A stretch of DNA of 64,000 bases from Vigna angularis (Eukaryota; Streptophyta; Magnoliopsida; Fabales; Fabaceae): NCBI RefSeq assembly GCF_016808095.1, contig NC_068980.1, forward strand, positions 6,668,501-6,732,500. The letters are read 5' to 3'. A program made the translations under genes and the position numbers. Below are positions 1 through 13,289 of this stretch, in pieces. The notes beneath the pieces are model-generated. The model saw only the letters and a program-made list of their open reading frames with translations, did not search any database and was not told where the DNA came from. Each line of letters opens with the position of its first letter. Position 1 is the stretch's first letter.

Positions 1-32
1 AGCAATAAAATGATCATAAATAGAATACTCAC

Positions 33-3000
33 CGTTGTTAGGCAGAGATAATCGTTTTTTTGCCTGCTTATCTACCTGTGTTGTTCTCTCCTTTGGATTA
101 CTGTGAGATCTTGATCCAATTCTAAGTTTTGAGTTCACTTCTTCAGCAGTATTTTCAACATTACCCTTAGAAGTTGGCTTAACGGATTGTGTTTTTGATG
201 ATTCTAGCAAACCAGCAGACTTACTAGGTGATGAATCACACTCATCAGAAATAGTGGGACCAGTTCCATGATTTGCCGGGTTTGGATGAGTGTTTGATGA
301 GAATGGTTTCTTGTTAGCAGAGGTCAACTGAGGTGTGGTTCCACTTTTACCATCCTTAGCTTCATTTTCATGCACAGTTACCCCATCCTTCACATTAATG
401 TCAACAAAGCGGTTCTCCCAAGGCCGGACAGCCATCCATCTTTCTAACCAATTCCAACCCCAGCTACTTTTGTCTGGTTCAAATCCAGAGGAAACTGGCT
501 GTTGTCTTGATCCTGCCTGCCACTGCCAAGGGGAAAATTTGAAAAATCTTACACCAAGCCTGTGGACCAAAACGATGTATCAAAGGAAAATGGAAACTAT
601 AACCAACGAAAAACCACGGATCATGTGATTAAGGAAATCGTTGGACAAAAATTCTGACTTCGTACTACTTCTAGAAGTTCACTACCATACATATTACTAT
701 GTTAGTATGTACACTATCAATGTAAATCATTACTAGCGACAAAACTAAGTGGCTTGATTGAATAATGTTTGAATTGGTCTAGTATTTTTTTTATTTCTTT
801 TTGGGAAAAACAATTCCAAAGCTGTTACTACTCTTTTCTATGATTCTATATACAAACGTGTGTTTAAGGTGGACAGTTCAAAACAACTGATTGAGATGGA
901 GTTCACAATAATAGAATAGGAAGTAGAAATTAACTTCTGATCTCTCCTGATGGAGAATAGCTAGAAGGGAAAACGACACCTTCCTGTAAATTAAATTTCG
1001 TATATTTCTTATCACGCAGACTGCAGAAAAAATGAACTAATGTATAATATTGACTACAGTCATAATTAAAAAATATGCTACTGTAAATTCACCTGATGAG
1101 ATAGAGCATATGCCATGGCTCTCTCACGTTTTGCTGCTGCCTCCTGTCTCTTCAATATCTTAGCCTGAATATCTTCAACAGATCCTACACTATCACACCA
1201 TCCTTCCTATATGTAAATTTTTTAAAAGTTGAGTTATTAATCACCATTAGTACATCACAATGTCCCTCAAACAGAAAATTTTGATAAGAAACTGCAATTT
1301 AATCACATTACATATGATACAACATTATCAGAGGTGCTGCAGAAAAACAAGGAAATAATATTGAAAGAATGGAAAATGGATGAGAGCAATGCCCTCTTGT
1401 TTACAGTTTCGAAAATACACTCTCCAGTCTCCAATTCACATCTTCTGTGGATTATTAATTTTTTACCCTTTTCCAAGTCCTATGTTTCTTATCCTGATAT
1501 ACCCATCAGAAACGTCTAAAAGAAATTAAACCAGCTCACTACATTTAACTATAGGCACATAGTTTGTACCAATCCTGCTTAAGTATGAGCCTTATGATAA
1601 TTATTGTGAATAAATTGGTAAATAAGAAACAGGAAATCATGTAGTCACAGTAAAGTGAAACTAAATATAGAATGAAAGGTTGCTCAGAAAATACCAATTG
1701 ATGGATCCAAAAAACTACATTAAGCATACATTTATTGCAATTAGATCCAAGTGACAAGTAGCAAGGAGGAAAATCAAACAGCCATCTCAAATTCACGCTT
1801 AATTTCTTAATACCCATCCCCCAGGAAAATGGATAACAATAAAATAATAGTGAAAAAGGTGAACTGCACAACTAAAAAAGGGTAATGACAGTTTCAGAAC
1901 AGTACTCCTTAGTCCTTACTTCTATTTCTCGAACTCGAGCTTCATTTGCAATGTTTTGCTGAAGTTTCTGTTGTGATGCTTGAGTTTCCAATGCCATGCA
2001 AACACGCCTTGCCCGAACACGAGCTTGAACCCTCACCAAAGCTTGCATACAACGGAGTGTTATTGCTGCTTGTTTTCTCACTGCATGGCCTCTTACTAGG
2101 GCCTGAAGCCTTACCACACCTTTCAAGGCTCGTAATGCTCTTCTGGCCTGATACATAAAACATAATTTTCCAGGTAGGTCAAAGCTGTTGATGTTGACAA
2201 TAAAACTGCTGAATTTTGATTTTTAACAACTCTCAAACAAATACAAAAGTAAATAAAAGAAAAAGACAATAAAAAAAAATCCAAAGTGCATCTCAAAGAA
2301 AGATCAATTAAATTCCAGAAACAACTGACACCTAAAGTTAGACAAGTATTGTCAATCGTGACAATATCTGATTCTTCTATGCCAAAATAATTTTTGAGAA
2401 AAAGATAGATTCCTGAATTGGGGGATGGGCACGATTAAACAGCATCACATAAACACTGCCCTAAGGTCACATTGAAAAATATAATAACAAATTCAGTTTA
2501 TATAATTTATTGTAATAAAAGATTTTCATCCAGCTAATGTAAATTAAGACAAATTTAATATGAAATTTACCAGAAATCCTCGAAACGCTGTTTGAATGTG
2601 TATTGCAGCCCATTCCTCCCTCATCTGTTGATCATGTACAGCATCAGGTGCTTGTTGGGAAGCAGAAGACGAATAATTGGCATCAAGGTTTGCATGGACA
2701 TTATCATCTCCAATAGGTGGAGTAGCTTCACAATCCAATTCGTTTGGAAGTTTACCATTATCAAATTCAACCACTTGCCTTCGTTGATGATGTAACTTGC
2801 CAACCTTCTAACAGTTAAAAAGTTAAAAAATACAGTTATTTAACAATATATAATGAGTGATATTTTATAAAGGAATGGAACCAGAAGAACTTATTTTGGA
2901 TATCTCATATGGTAAAGATGCCACCCCTTGGGTGGCTCTTAAAGATTTCATCTTAAATCTTATTGACATTATGTTGTCCTATAGGTATTTAAATCGCACC

Positions 3001-3740
3001 CCAGTAATTGAGACAAGTCATGTGACACTTTCCAACAAATCTCTCACATGCTAAGGTATTAACATTGGTTTGCCATCAGGTTTGGAGGATGGCATATCTC
3101 CTCTAAAAACCAACTGGTATAAAGTGAAATTATGCTATAGGTATTTAAACTGAGCCCTAGTTACTGACACAGGCAATGCAAGACGTTCCAATAACTCTCC
3201 TATGTGCCAGCAATAATATTCGCTTGCCATCGGATTTGGGGGATGCGGTATTCCCCCTCATCTCTAGTGGACCTTATTTTAAATTTTACAAAACTCAGTT
3301 TGTATAGTTTCCAGGAGGAAAATTCCTTGAGTACATACTAACATTGAAAATACCAATAACAAAACTAGTTAATCAAGGTGAACCATGCCGATGAAGAATA
3401 AAAACAACTCTACTAAACGCCCTCTGAGAATAACACTCACAAACACAAAAACAAGATTTTCCCACTTAAGATGGAACCCAAGCAACAAAACTCTTGCTTT
3501 TCTTTTGTGGTAGTGTGGATTCAAATAAGTACATGGTGATACAGAACCTCAGTTAAAAACACCACATCTGATGGTTATTTTCGCACCACCAGAATATGGA
3601 AAGAAATACTAAAACCCCCGATTACGAGAATGAAATGTTATGAGAAAGAAACTTACATTTCCGTCCTTCTGAGAAGACTCTGGCTTTTCTGATTTCTTTA
3701 GACCAATCAATGCTCTAATCCACTTCCCTGATACACCCAT
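33..3740 (-). CDS. IQD5-like IQ67-domain calmodulin-binding protein (3' end outside window)
   Basis: Five coding exons were read on the minus strand with GT..AG borders in phase: 3657-3740, 2571-2807, 1920-2147, 1093-1206 and 33-522. They give about 384 residues before a donor at position 32; the rest lies outside the window. The start [13 protein letters not shown] is the classic IQD N-terminus. The IQ67 region (about residues 94-160) runs from [13 protein letters not shown] through [20 protein letters not shown] to [10 protein letters not shown]. It is split by a phase-0 intron after FRGFL, as is usual in the family. Downstream blocks [28 protein letters not shown] and [19 protein letters not shown] match the IQD5-8 clade best. 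Known for the family: these proteins bind calmodulin through IQ motifs and act as scaffolds on cortical microtubules; IQD5 shapes pavement cells. Family is certain; the IQD5 assignment is by recollection of the homolog. Confidence 0.92.
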
Positions 3741-5060
3741 TTCCAGTGCAATTTATCTCAATCTAGCACAAACCTGGAAAAGAAATATATGGCAAAGTCA
3801 TTGCAAAAGTAGTTTAGTATTCACAATCTTCACTGGCCTAAGAGCTATGGAAACAAAAAAGTCAAGACCAGCACAAAGCATCAAAGTGAGCAAGCTTAAC
3901 ATACAAGGTTTATTTAAAAATGACAACTAATTCAAATATGTCACAGTAATATGCCTTCTTATGACTTTTATAGTCTATATTGGTTATTATGATTGGTCCA
4001 ATTTCTAAGCTCATTTTCAAAATACTAGTACTTTACTGAATTGGTTACATCTATGGGAAAAGAGTTTCACTTCTAAGCAAACATGAGCAGTGAGGCCTGA
4101 AAAAAGTACCTCGAAATGTGCCACAACAGAGTTACTACATATTACTTGATGAAAATGCACCTTTTGAAATTACCAGTGTTTACTCTTTTATTTCTAGTTT
4201 GGCTTCATGACTAACACCACTTGATCAAGACATTGACCTCGTATAAATCCAAGACCATTTATAGAATGAAAAAGGGAATTACATGGAATAGCTCCGTTGA
4301 AAAAGCAACATTTGATGCCATGGAGGATCAGCCATAAACTGCAAATCTGAACAAATGTTTTTTTCGTTGTCATGTGAAGGCCTGGATAGCCAAGTGATAT
4401 TAAGAAATGCAGCTTGTACCAGACTACAACGTTAGGTTTATGTGTGCATGCTAAATTTCAATAAAAAGTGTGCTTGAATAACGCGTTAATCCGAGTGGCG
4501 AAGTCTGTTAGAGTGTTTTAAACACATACACACACAAAAAGTAAATAGAATTGCTTATCAACTTGACGAAAATGTCTTTTCAACTCATGGGAAAGATGAA
4601 AGCACGAAGCTTGAACTAGTGCACTAAAACTGAAGTAACAACGACCACGAAAATTGAAAACTACAGATACTACAGAGATAGAGATTCTATGGCAAACAAA
4701 GAAAATTAGATGAGCAATGATAACCAGGGAGGTTGATAATTGCACTCAATTAAAGTAAACTTGGTTGCTTGAAGAATGAATTTCGTGAGACATAAATAAA
4801 TGCGCGATAGATTTGGTAACTTCGCAACAATTCAATTTAATGGCATTAAAACCTAGAATTCCAAGCAAGAAAAACTCAGATCCAGAGATAGAAGCTTTGC
4901 AACACAATTCACCTTAAAGTCAAGCAAGAGAGATTATCACAGAGATAAAATTCACCATCAAACACGAGAATGTGGCGAACCGTCACTGAGTCAAATGCCG
5001 AGTTCTCGCTCACGCAAACTCAGTGCCTATTCAGAAGAGTTCCATGTGAAGTTGGTTCTC
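3741..5060 (-). promoter_or_regulatory. Probable 5' leader and leader intron of the IQD gene
   Basis: Upstream of the IQD ATG an acceptor-like site (TTTCCAG, exon side from 3773) and a donor-like AAG|GTGAATT (exon end near 4913) suggest a 1.1-kb intron in the 5' UTR, a common arrangement in IQD genes. The leader exon would begin somewhere near 5000-5100. No convincing TATA box was found. This is inference from splice-like sites alone; transcripts would settle it. Confidence 0.35.
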
Positions 5061-6149
5061 TATCACTCCGCAGTGATGTTCAATAGAAATTAATAATAAT
5101 AAAAGCAAAGAAAGTAGACAAAGAAGGTAAAACAAAAGAAGAGAAAAAAATAATTGTGTTGGATAGAGATGAACCGTGAATGAATGTAGAATGTAATAAT
5201 TATGATAAAAAATTATAATTATAATGATATTAAGTGAATGAAACTTTGGATAGTATATGCTAATATTTTAATGATATTAAATGATAACTAATATTGGTTT
5301 TAAAAAAGACGAGAGGGAGCACGAGAACAGAATCAGGATTTAGGATAGGTGTGGTCTAACGTGCACCGGGACGATAGCAGCACGCAAAACGACTACGTCT
5401 AGCTGTCAATGGAGTGATTCACGGAAAAGTGTTAATGCACTATTCCCACCATATGTAGACCATATTAATCTTGTTTAGTTAATCAACTTATTGAGATAAT
5501 GCAAATGGCTATATTTTATAAAGTTAAACAGTGTGTTTGAAGATTCATTATTCTCTTTGTTTATTTATATTTTAGTTATTTAAATTATGCATTATTTCTA
5601 ATTACACACAAATTAGTTTTCCAAATTTAATTTGTTTTAATGTTCATCTTTGTCACCCTTTTTCTTGTTTGGTTTAATTGGAAAATTATCTGTAGACTCT
5701 TATGACAAAGTCATTAAAGATTTAACTAATTCAGTAATTAATATATAAGTCATCACTTTTTTACTTCAATATTTATAGATTTTAGGATAAATTTTGAATT
5801 ATTAACTATCTATTCATGATTTAATTTATACTAATCGTGTTTTGTTGTAAACTAATTTTCTTTAAATTGTTTAAAGATAAAATATGTATAACGTAATTAA
5901 TTGATTTTTGAATGATTGTTTTGATATTTATGTATGGACTATCCGATTTTAGGTTAAACAAAGAGTCATACAATAATCAAACATTTACACAATACAATAT
6001 TCATTTATTATATTATTTAATTTATCTTAAGTTACCTATTTTATTCTTTATATGTTATTTAATTTAATTTATGTATTAACTTATATTTTTGTTATTTTAT
6101 TTATCAATCGTATTTTGACTCACAAATACTTATTTATTTAAATACTTTG
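5061..6149. other. AT-rich intergenic spacer
   Basis: No open frame with family resemblance and no recognisable RNA gene. The left 350 bp, with mixed base composition near 5330-5420, probably includes the IQD promoter; the rest is AT-rich spacer up to the target duplication of the solo LTR. Confidence 0.6.
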
Positions 6150-6154
6150 CTTTA

Positions 6155-8647
6155 TGTCATACCCATTAAAAACGCATCCCAAAATCCTTTTTAGTGGAAA
6201 CCAAGTGTCGAGAAGAGAGTTAGAATTTCAGAGAGTGGAAAGCAGGTGGCTGTAAGGAATTGGACGTTCGGTTTTGGTTGGTAGAAGCAAAATCTGAGTT
6301 TCAAAAGTTTACGCAATTCTCTGCATGCAACCATCTTCCTCTCTGATTTCCGAAACTCCATTTCTCCTCCTTATCTCTAAAAGCTCTTCCTTCTCTTTAC
6401 AAAATCTCACCCTTTCTCTTCTTCGATCACCACTCAGGCACCGCAAAAGCACTTCTGGCGTCAAGAGCTTCAAGTTAAACCGTTCGGTTTGTAAAACTGA
6501 GCTGGTAAGTTCTTCTCTTCACTCAGTCGTGCGTTTTTCTGGACATGCAAACCAAGTTCTAGTTTCATGTGTTGATCACCCTTCTCATAATGAGTGGTTC
6601 TGATAGTGTTGGGTTTTCACTTGGTGTAGTTTGGATTGTCGAGCGTTGAGGGTAGAAGAACTTGTAGTGGTGTGAACTGTATTCTGCCTTTGTGAACGTT
6701 CGGTCACGCTTAGAGGTAAGGGAATCTTATATAATTTAATTTGTATGTTGCTTGTATTGCATGAACGTTCGTTGAGTTGCTGAATTAAAATGAAACATGA
6801 TTGTGCTATGTTCTGATGTATGAAGTATGTGAATTTACTATGATGTGGATGTATGAAATTATGTAGATAAATGTTGAGAAATTGAATTGAGATAAATGAT
6901 TTCTAAGTATGAAAATTCCCTAAGATAATGTATGTTCGTTACTGAATGGTCTCTAACCGTTCGGTTTTCTCGGGAACTCGTTTAGAACTGAACTCTCTCA
7001 TTTGGAAGGAGTTTATGTTGAGGACGAGCGTCTTCGTCTAGTACAGTTTGTGTACAGGCGTTCCACCAAGGATATTCTTTTCTTGGCATTTTGATATAAA
7101 TTTAAGTATGTCCATAGGTAGTAGTATAGTCGTTCGTTCTTGAATATTAATTAAATAATATCTTATATTCCAAGCGTTCGTACGATTTAGTGCTAGGTCT
7201 TTCACCAAGCGATCGTACTATCTACTCATCGGTCTTTCACCAAACGTTCGTACTATTTAGTGCTGGGTCTTACACCAAGCGCTCAGTCTCTTTTCTATAA
7301 TTTATCTGGATGAAAATAGCGTTCGTCCAACCTCAATGGTGTTCACCTCTATCGTGCTTGGTCTTTGACTAGTATTCCGTTTTCTTAAGGATAAATTTAT
7401 AAGTAAGCTAAGTATTTATAAGCGTTCGATTTCTTCATATGAGTCTTCTAAGTACTATTATTTGAATGTCTTGTGGTGTCTGTCTCCATTGGTTTCTGCC
7501 TAGAGTCTTAGTACTCGGTCTAGGCTTTAAGCTGTTCAGTTTAAACGCTCATGGGTCAGTTCATCAAATTGACTCACCTTGTAAATAACGTTCGATCCTT
7601 TTAAATCTTGAGAAATATTATTGAATTCTGTCTCTTTCAAATCCCGATAGCAATTCTCTCTCGGCTTTGATCTATTCTGGAACTGGAAACCTTTGGTCTC
7701 ACTCCAAGCATTCGGTCTGGTTCAGGGTTGATGTTTAACGTTCGATATTTGGTATCCTTAGTGATCTTTGTACGAAGGGTTTAATTGAGATGATTAATAA
7801 TAAAAAATGAATAGAAAATGATATGGATGAAATGTTTTGGATTATGGACGAGCGTTCCGGGGAGGAATAGCTCATGAATGTATATTGGAATTTGTAAAGT
7901 ATGAATGTGGGCATGTTAAGTTGGCGGTTCATCCCGATGTTCCGTGATTACTCGTCCTCACGTAGAGGAGGGTAAGTCATGTGTGGGAACGACAGGAGGT
8001 CCTAGTCCTTATGGTTAATTTGGACAGATAGGACTAACCTCGGGTGGCAGCTGTTGAGGGTATCTGAGTTACTACATCACCTGGGTGCACGAACGTCGTA
8101 GCTACACAGATTTCATACAGTCCAGACAGTCAGTCTAGTATTAGGCTTTGCATGAACGAATGATGAATTATCTTGTTTGGTTGATTGTGTGAAATATATG
8201 TTTATACATGAATTAAATTACATAAGCTTACCCTATGTTTCCTGTCTTGTCTGTTTTGTACGTTCGGTTGTCCTTATGTTGCAATGATCATCCATGTGGA
8301 TGTGAGCAGAAGGAGACGAGCTGTTGGAAGAGGCGTTGGAAGAAGAAAACTTAGTCGAGGTAGAAGTTAAGACCGAACAGTAGAACCGTTCGGTCAGTAG
8401 TATAGTCGGATAGTAAGGTGATCGCTCGATCACCTTTTCCCTTTTCTTTTGCAGGACCGTTCGGTATAATTCTTTTGTAAACCATTCGGTCAGAATTGCA
8501 CCCTGTACAACTTTAAATTTCTTGTCTTTCTTTGTAAGGCCGTTCGGCCACAAATGTACTTCCCTTTTTAATGTAAGACCGATCTGTAATATTATTCAAT
8601 GTGATTATTCTATCATATAGTTTTAGATTGTATTTTTGGATGTTACA
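6155..8647 (-). mobile_element. Solo LTR, copy A of a long LTR retrotransposon family
   Basis: Read on the minus strand the element starts TGTAACATCC at 8647 and ends ATGACA at 6155. It is 2493 bp long and flanked by the direct repeat CTTTA at 6150-6154 and 8648-8652. It carries many copies of a GACCGTTCGGT-like motif and a degenerate tandem segment near 7170-7290. It shares termini and long stretches, such as the GGCCGAACGGCCTTACA block, with the element at 29340-31874. No gag-pol, primer-binding site or second LTR lies inside or beside it, so a solo LTR from LTR-LTR recombination is the simplest reading. Short ATG frames inside look non-genic. A Ty3/gypsy origin is a guess. Confidence 0.85.
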
Positions 8648-8652
8648 CTTTA

Positions 8653-10510
8653 GTTTTTATTTTATTTTGTATTATTTTAAACATTTTTTTAATTCAACAA
8701 AATACATATAAAATAATTTTCAAAACAAGTAAAAAAAATATTTTATTCAATAATTTTGGAAAAAAAATGAAAGTTACATATTTGTATTTTTATACTTTTT
8801 TATATGTTTCGCTTATGTATAGATTATTAGTCAAATATGTATTTTTATAATTTTGTAATTCTACAAAATACATATAAAATGAAAGTTACATATATGTATG
8901 ATCTTTAAAGATGTTTAGTGATACATCAATTGTGAAAAAAATTGATTATAGTCAGGGTAAACCAATCTAACGTATGATGTTTGCGTTCTAAAAATCACAA
9001 TTTGGTACACTAGTGTAACTCTGGTGGATGGTGGGATTTAAGGAAATAAGGAAATATCTACTAATAAAATCTTAGATAATTCATAATAATGCGAATATGA
9101 CTATTTGATACCAGTTTAGTATTATTAAGACAACTTTAAAAGTTTTTTTTTTGAAATTTAATTTATAATTTTTTTTTAAAAAGTACAGTTTTTATTAAGT
9201 AAATCATTTCATTTTTCTGTGTTCGTCCATGTGCAAATATTTTATTGTGTGATTCTAACACATATCACATGTAACTTACAAAAACTCAACAATTATTTAA
9301 ATACATTATAATATTATATACGAAAAGAAATTCATGAGCTTGATTGAGTCACATTCAACCATACAACATGTATATATGCATTATTTTAAAAGATGTCTAA
9401 AAAATACAAAAAATACTTAAATGAAAATTCAGATTACCTGTAATAATATTATTCTTTAAAACTTTTATGAGTATACGAATTACAATCTTATAAAAAAATC
9501 ACAAAAAAGATAACATTTTTCTTATAAAAAAATAGTAACTTTTACAAAATAAAACTCAATTAATTAAATATTTTATATATAATTTAATACTTTAAAAGTC
9601 AACTTTCATTTTTAAATAATTTTTAGGTCCTCATGATTACTATTTTCTATTAAAAAGTAAATTAAACAAATGTAAACTAACTATAGAAAATTATTTTCCT
9701 AACTTCAAAATATTATGAAATAAAAAAATTTCTAATACCAATCGCCCCTAAGACTCCTTTTGATAGACAGAAAAAAATTCTATACCCAAAAATCATATTT
9801 TTTGTAATCATAAACACAGATAATTATGATTATTTTGAATGGTTAAATTTTGATTTGATGAAAATTTATTTTCAAGAATATTCACCAAAGATCACAAATT
9901 CGTCTCATTATTAAAATGATTTAATAAAAGTAATATGATTTTTTTTTTCATAATCCTTTTACTCAACAAAGTCAATTTCCAATCTCCCTAAGGCTGTTTT
10001 TGGTAGAAAATTTGGCCAAAAACCATCACCAAAAGCTCTACTTGTTGAAAAGTTAAATTCTAACAAGCAAATCAAACTTGAGAAACATATTTTTCCAACA
10101 TTAACATTCCCAAAATTCTAAAATTTCTCTTTTACCAAAGGTGAAAATTTTATTCATGTGATAAACGATCTTAGAACAAACAAATCAAAATTAAGGACAG
10201 CATTTCTTCAATGACAATGACATAGGTCTTATCAAGGAATGGGACCTAAAGAAGTCAAGTCTGGCACCAGGAGGTGGCAAAGCAAATGATTTAAATAATA
10301 AAGTAATTAAAAAATAAAATAAAAGATAAAAAAACCTTCCATCTTCGCTAAAGAAGGATCTAGAAGAAAAACCTAGATCCGTCAAAGCTTCAGATGGATC
10401 CAACGGTCCACAATTACTCACAAAAACTTGGCGAATAAAAATTCTAGATCCTTCTGCGCAACCTAAGAATATTTGAAGTTGGATGGTGGCCATTTAACAA
10501 TCAAGTATGG
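8653..10510. other. AT-rich intergenic spacer upstream of the DnaJ gene
   Basis: No gene recognised. Two loosely similar stretches (near 9738-9768 and 9980-10008, each with a CCAATC..CCCTAAG core) may be the edges of an old small transposon. The last 200 bp is likely the DnaJ promoter. Confidence 0.5.
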
Positions 10511-10513
10511 ATA

Positions 10514-10521
10514 CTATATAA
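10514..10521 (+). promoter_or_regulatory. Putative TATA box of the DnaJ gene
   Basis: TATATAAA lies about 140 bp before the DnaJ ATG, which would put the transcription start near 10545 and leave a leader of about 115 nt. The position and match are good for a plant promoter; it is untested. Confidence 0.55.
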
Positions 10522-10659
10522 ACATGCCGAGACGGGTAATTAGTGAATAACATTTGCTCGTTGGGTTTATTTCTTCTTGCCTTGCATTCTTTGGAGATCT
10601 AGTGCAGCCACAACACGCGGTGAAAACTAGGGTTAAGGATTCTAAGGTAGAAGAACAAG

Positions 10660-12577
10660 ATGTTTGGGAGAGCGCCCAAGAAAAGCGACAGCACTAGGTA
10701 CTATGAAATCCTTGGCGTTGCCAAGAATGCGTCGCAGGAGGATTTGAAAAAGGCTTACAAGAAAGCCGCCATAAAAAATCACCCCGACAAAGGCGGTGAT
10801 CCCGAGAAGGTAACAGTCGTTGATGTTTATGATATGTAGACATAATTCCGTATTTGTTTTGATTATTACGAATGACGATTTGAATGGTTATTGATTGATT
10901 AATTGATCATGGAATTAATCAATTGTGATGTGATATGAGGTGATGAGTTTTTCTGATCAGTAATTTAGGGTTAGGGGAATTAGAGGGATGGATGAGGGTT
11001 GGAGGATGTGTTTGGATTGTGAATGGATGGTGTTGTTTTTCTATTTTGTGATGTTGAGAATTGGATGTTGTGGTGATTAATTCGTGTACTTCTTTTTTGT
11101 GTAGTTCAAAGAGCTTGCTCAAGCCTATGAGGTTCTGAGTGACCCTGAGAAACGTGAGGTTTACGATACTTACGGTGAAGATGCTCTTAAAGAGGGAATG
11201 GGTGGCGGCGGCGGTGGCCACGACCCCTTTGATATCTTCAGTTCGTTCTTTGGTGGAAATCCGTTTGGTGGGGGTATGGTTTGTTTCCTTGTTTATTGTT
11301 GGGAGGGGTTTCCTTCAATTGATAATTGTGTGAAGAGTCTTAAGTGGAGTTTTTGACTGTGGAGTGTGAACAGGTGGTAGCAGTAGAGGAAGGAGACAGA
11401 GACGGGGAGAAGATGTGGTTCACCCTCTGAAGGTCTCTCTGGAGGATCTTTATCTTGGAACGTCTAAGAAACTCTCTCTCTCACGAAATGTGTTGTGCTC
11501 AAAATGCAATGGGTATGTGTCGTGCTTTTAGGTTTAATATATTTAAGGGCAAGTTATTAGTTTTTTTGTCTACCTTTACGTAATCGGTTTCTAATTGGTT
11601 GCAGGAAGGGTTCAAAGTCTGGGGCTTCAATGACTTGTGCTGGTTGCCAGGGTAGTGGTATGAAGTTGTCGATCAGGCACCTTCGTCCTTCTATGATTCA
11701 GCAAGTGCAACATGTTTGCAATGAGTGTAAGGGCACCGGAGAGACCATCAGTGACAGAGACCGATGCACTCAATGCAAGGGAGAGAAGGTTGTTCAGGAG
11801 AAGAAAGTACTTGAAGTTGTTGTGGAGAAAGGAATGCAGAATGGACAGAAGATTACATTCCCTGGTGAAGCTGATGAAGCAGTACGTATAGCTATTGAGT
11901 ATAAAATTTTGTATACAGACAATGAACTGGATTATGGGACTTAAGCTGACATTGAGCTTTGTGTTTTGCAGCCTGATACAATCACTGGGGATATTGTATT
12001 TGTCTTGCAACAGAAGGAACATCCAAAGTTCAAAAGAAAGGCTGAAGACCTTTTTGTCGAGCATACTTTGTCTCTCACTGAGGCTCTATGTGGTTTCCAG
12101 TTTGTGCTGGCTCACTTGGATGGTCGACAACTCCTTATCAAATCAAACCCTGGGGAGGTTGTCAAGCCTGGTATGCAAATTGTGATTCTTAGTTGTACTT
12201 GATGATTGAAACTTGGATGTTTTTGACATGGAATATGTTATTTCTTGCATGTAGATTCATACAAGGCTATAAACGATGAGGGAATGCCAATGTACCAGAG
12301 GCCGTTCATGAAGGGGAGGCTTTACATTCATTTCACTGTGGAATTTCCTGATTCTCTGAGCCTTGATCAGGTGAAGTCCATAGAGACTGTTTTGCCAGCA
12401 AAGACTTCATCACAAAAGTTGACAGACATGGAGCTGGACGAGTGTGAAGAGACTACACTTCATGATGTGAACATGGAGGAAGAGTCAAGGAGGAGGCAAC
12501 AAACTTCGCAGGAGGCGTACGAGGAGGATGAGGACATGCATGGCGGTGCTCAGAGAGTACAGTGCGCTCAGCAGTAA
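10660..12577 (+). CDS. Type-I DnaJ (Hsp40) co-chaperone, farnesylated ATJ2/ATJ3 type
   Basis: Six exons join in phase: 10660-10809, 11105-11273, 11374-11512, 11605-11881, 11972-12170 and 12255-12577, giving 418 residues, the usual length. Order of parts: J domain ([13 protein letters not shown] at residues 41-43), a Gly/Phe-rich linker ([19 protein letters not shown]), four zinc-binding CxxCxGxG repeats ([32 protein letters not shown]), then the C-terminal substrate-binding domains and an acidic tail. It ends CAQQ, a CaaX box for farnesylation. Known role: stimulates cytosolic Hsp70 ATPase and delivers unfolded clients; the lipid tethers part of the pool to membranes. All exons have family-typical sequence, so this is an intact gene. 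Confidence 0.96.
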
Positions 12578-13212
12578 TGAATGAGCCACAGGAGCATAGC
12601 AGAGTAGTGTGATGATCTTGATTATCATTTTTAAACATAATTTGTGTTTGATCCATCGATTTTGACAACCAAACACCTTACCATTTATTCTTCGACAAAT
12701 TATTTTACAGAAGGCATCTAAATACAATTTTTTTTTATCTACTCTGCCTGCACTGCTGTCTCTTCCATTCTTTTCATTTATCGCCATGTAAGAAACTCTT
12801 GTGTTACTTTTAAATTTTCATATGCTTATTACATTAGATTTAGATATCAACATGTTTTAATTCAATTTTTAATATTACAAACAATATAAATTATCGGTTT
12901 CACATGCAAAACAACTAACATAATTTAAAAAAAAAAAAAACTCCTTTATAGTCTTACTGACTTTTAATTTATAGTATTAGTATTATTAAATCATTTATAA
13001 CAATTAAATAATTTATTTATATCAACATGAAAATCAAAAATCAAAATAATAGCATTATAAAACAATCAACGAATTTGAAGTCATATTGAATTTTAATTCT
13101 ATGGCTTTAGTATTTTTAAATCATTTATAAAATATATTATTTTAATATTAATAAAAATAATGAATATAGTTTTTTTAATTTAATTTTTTAGGGTGCTTGG
13201 TTAAAATTTAGG

Positions 13213-13289
<77 letters not shown>

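Noticed and set aside
6325..6603. 92-codon open frame starting with ATG
   Set aside because: It lies inside solo LTR A, has no recognised family, and its counterpart in copy B is not kept as the same protein.
10330..10375. Heat-shock element candidate before the DnaJ TATA box
   Set aside because: GAA and TTC triplets are present (CTTCGCTAAAGAAGGATCTA) but the spacing does not fit alternating nGAAn units.
10191..10493. 100-codon minus-strand frame upstream of the DnaJ gene
   Set aside because: Low-complexity hydrophobic sequence ending in promoter DNA, with no splice context or family match.
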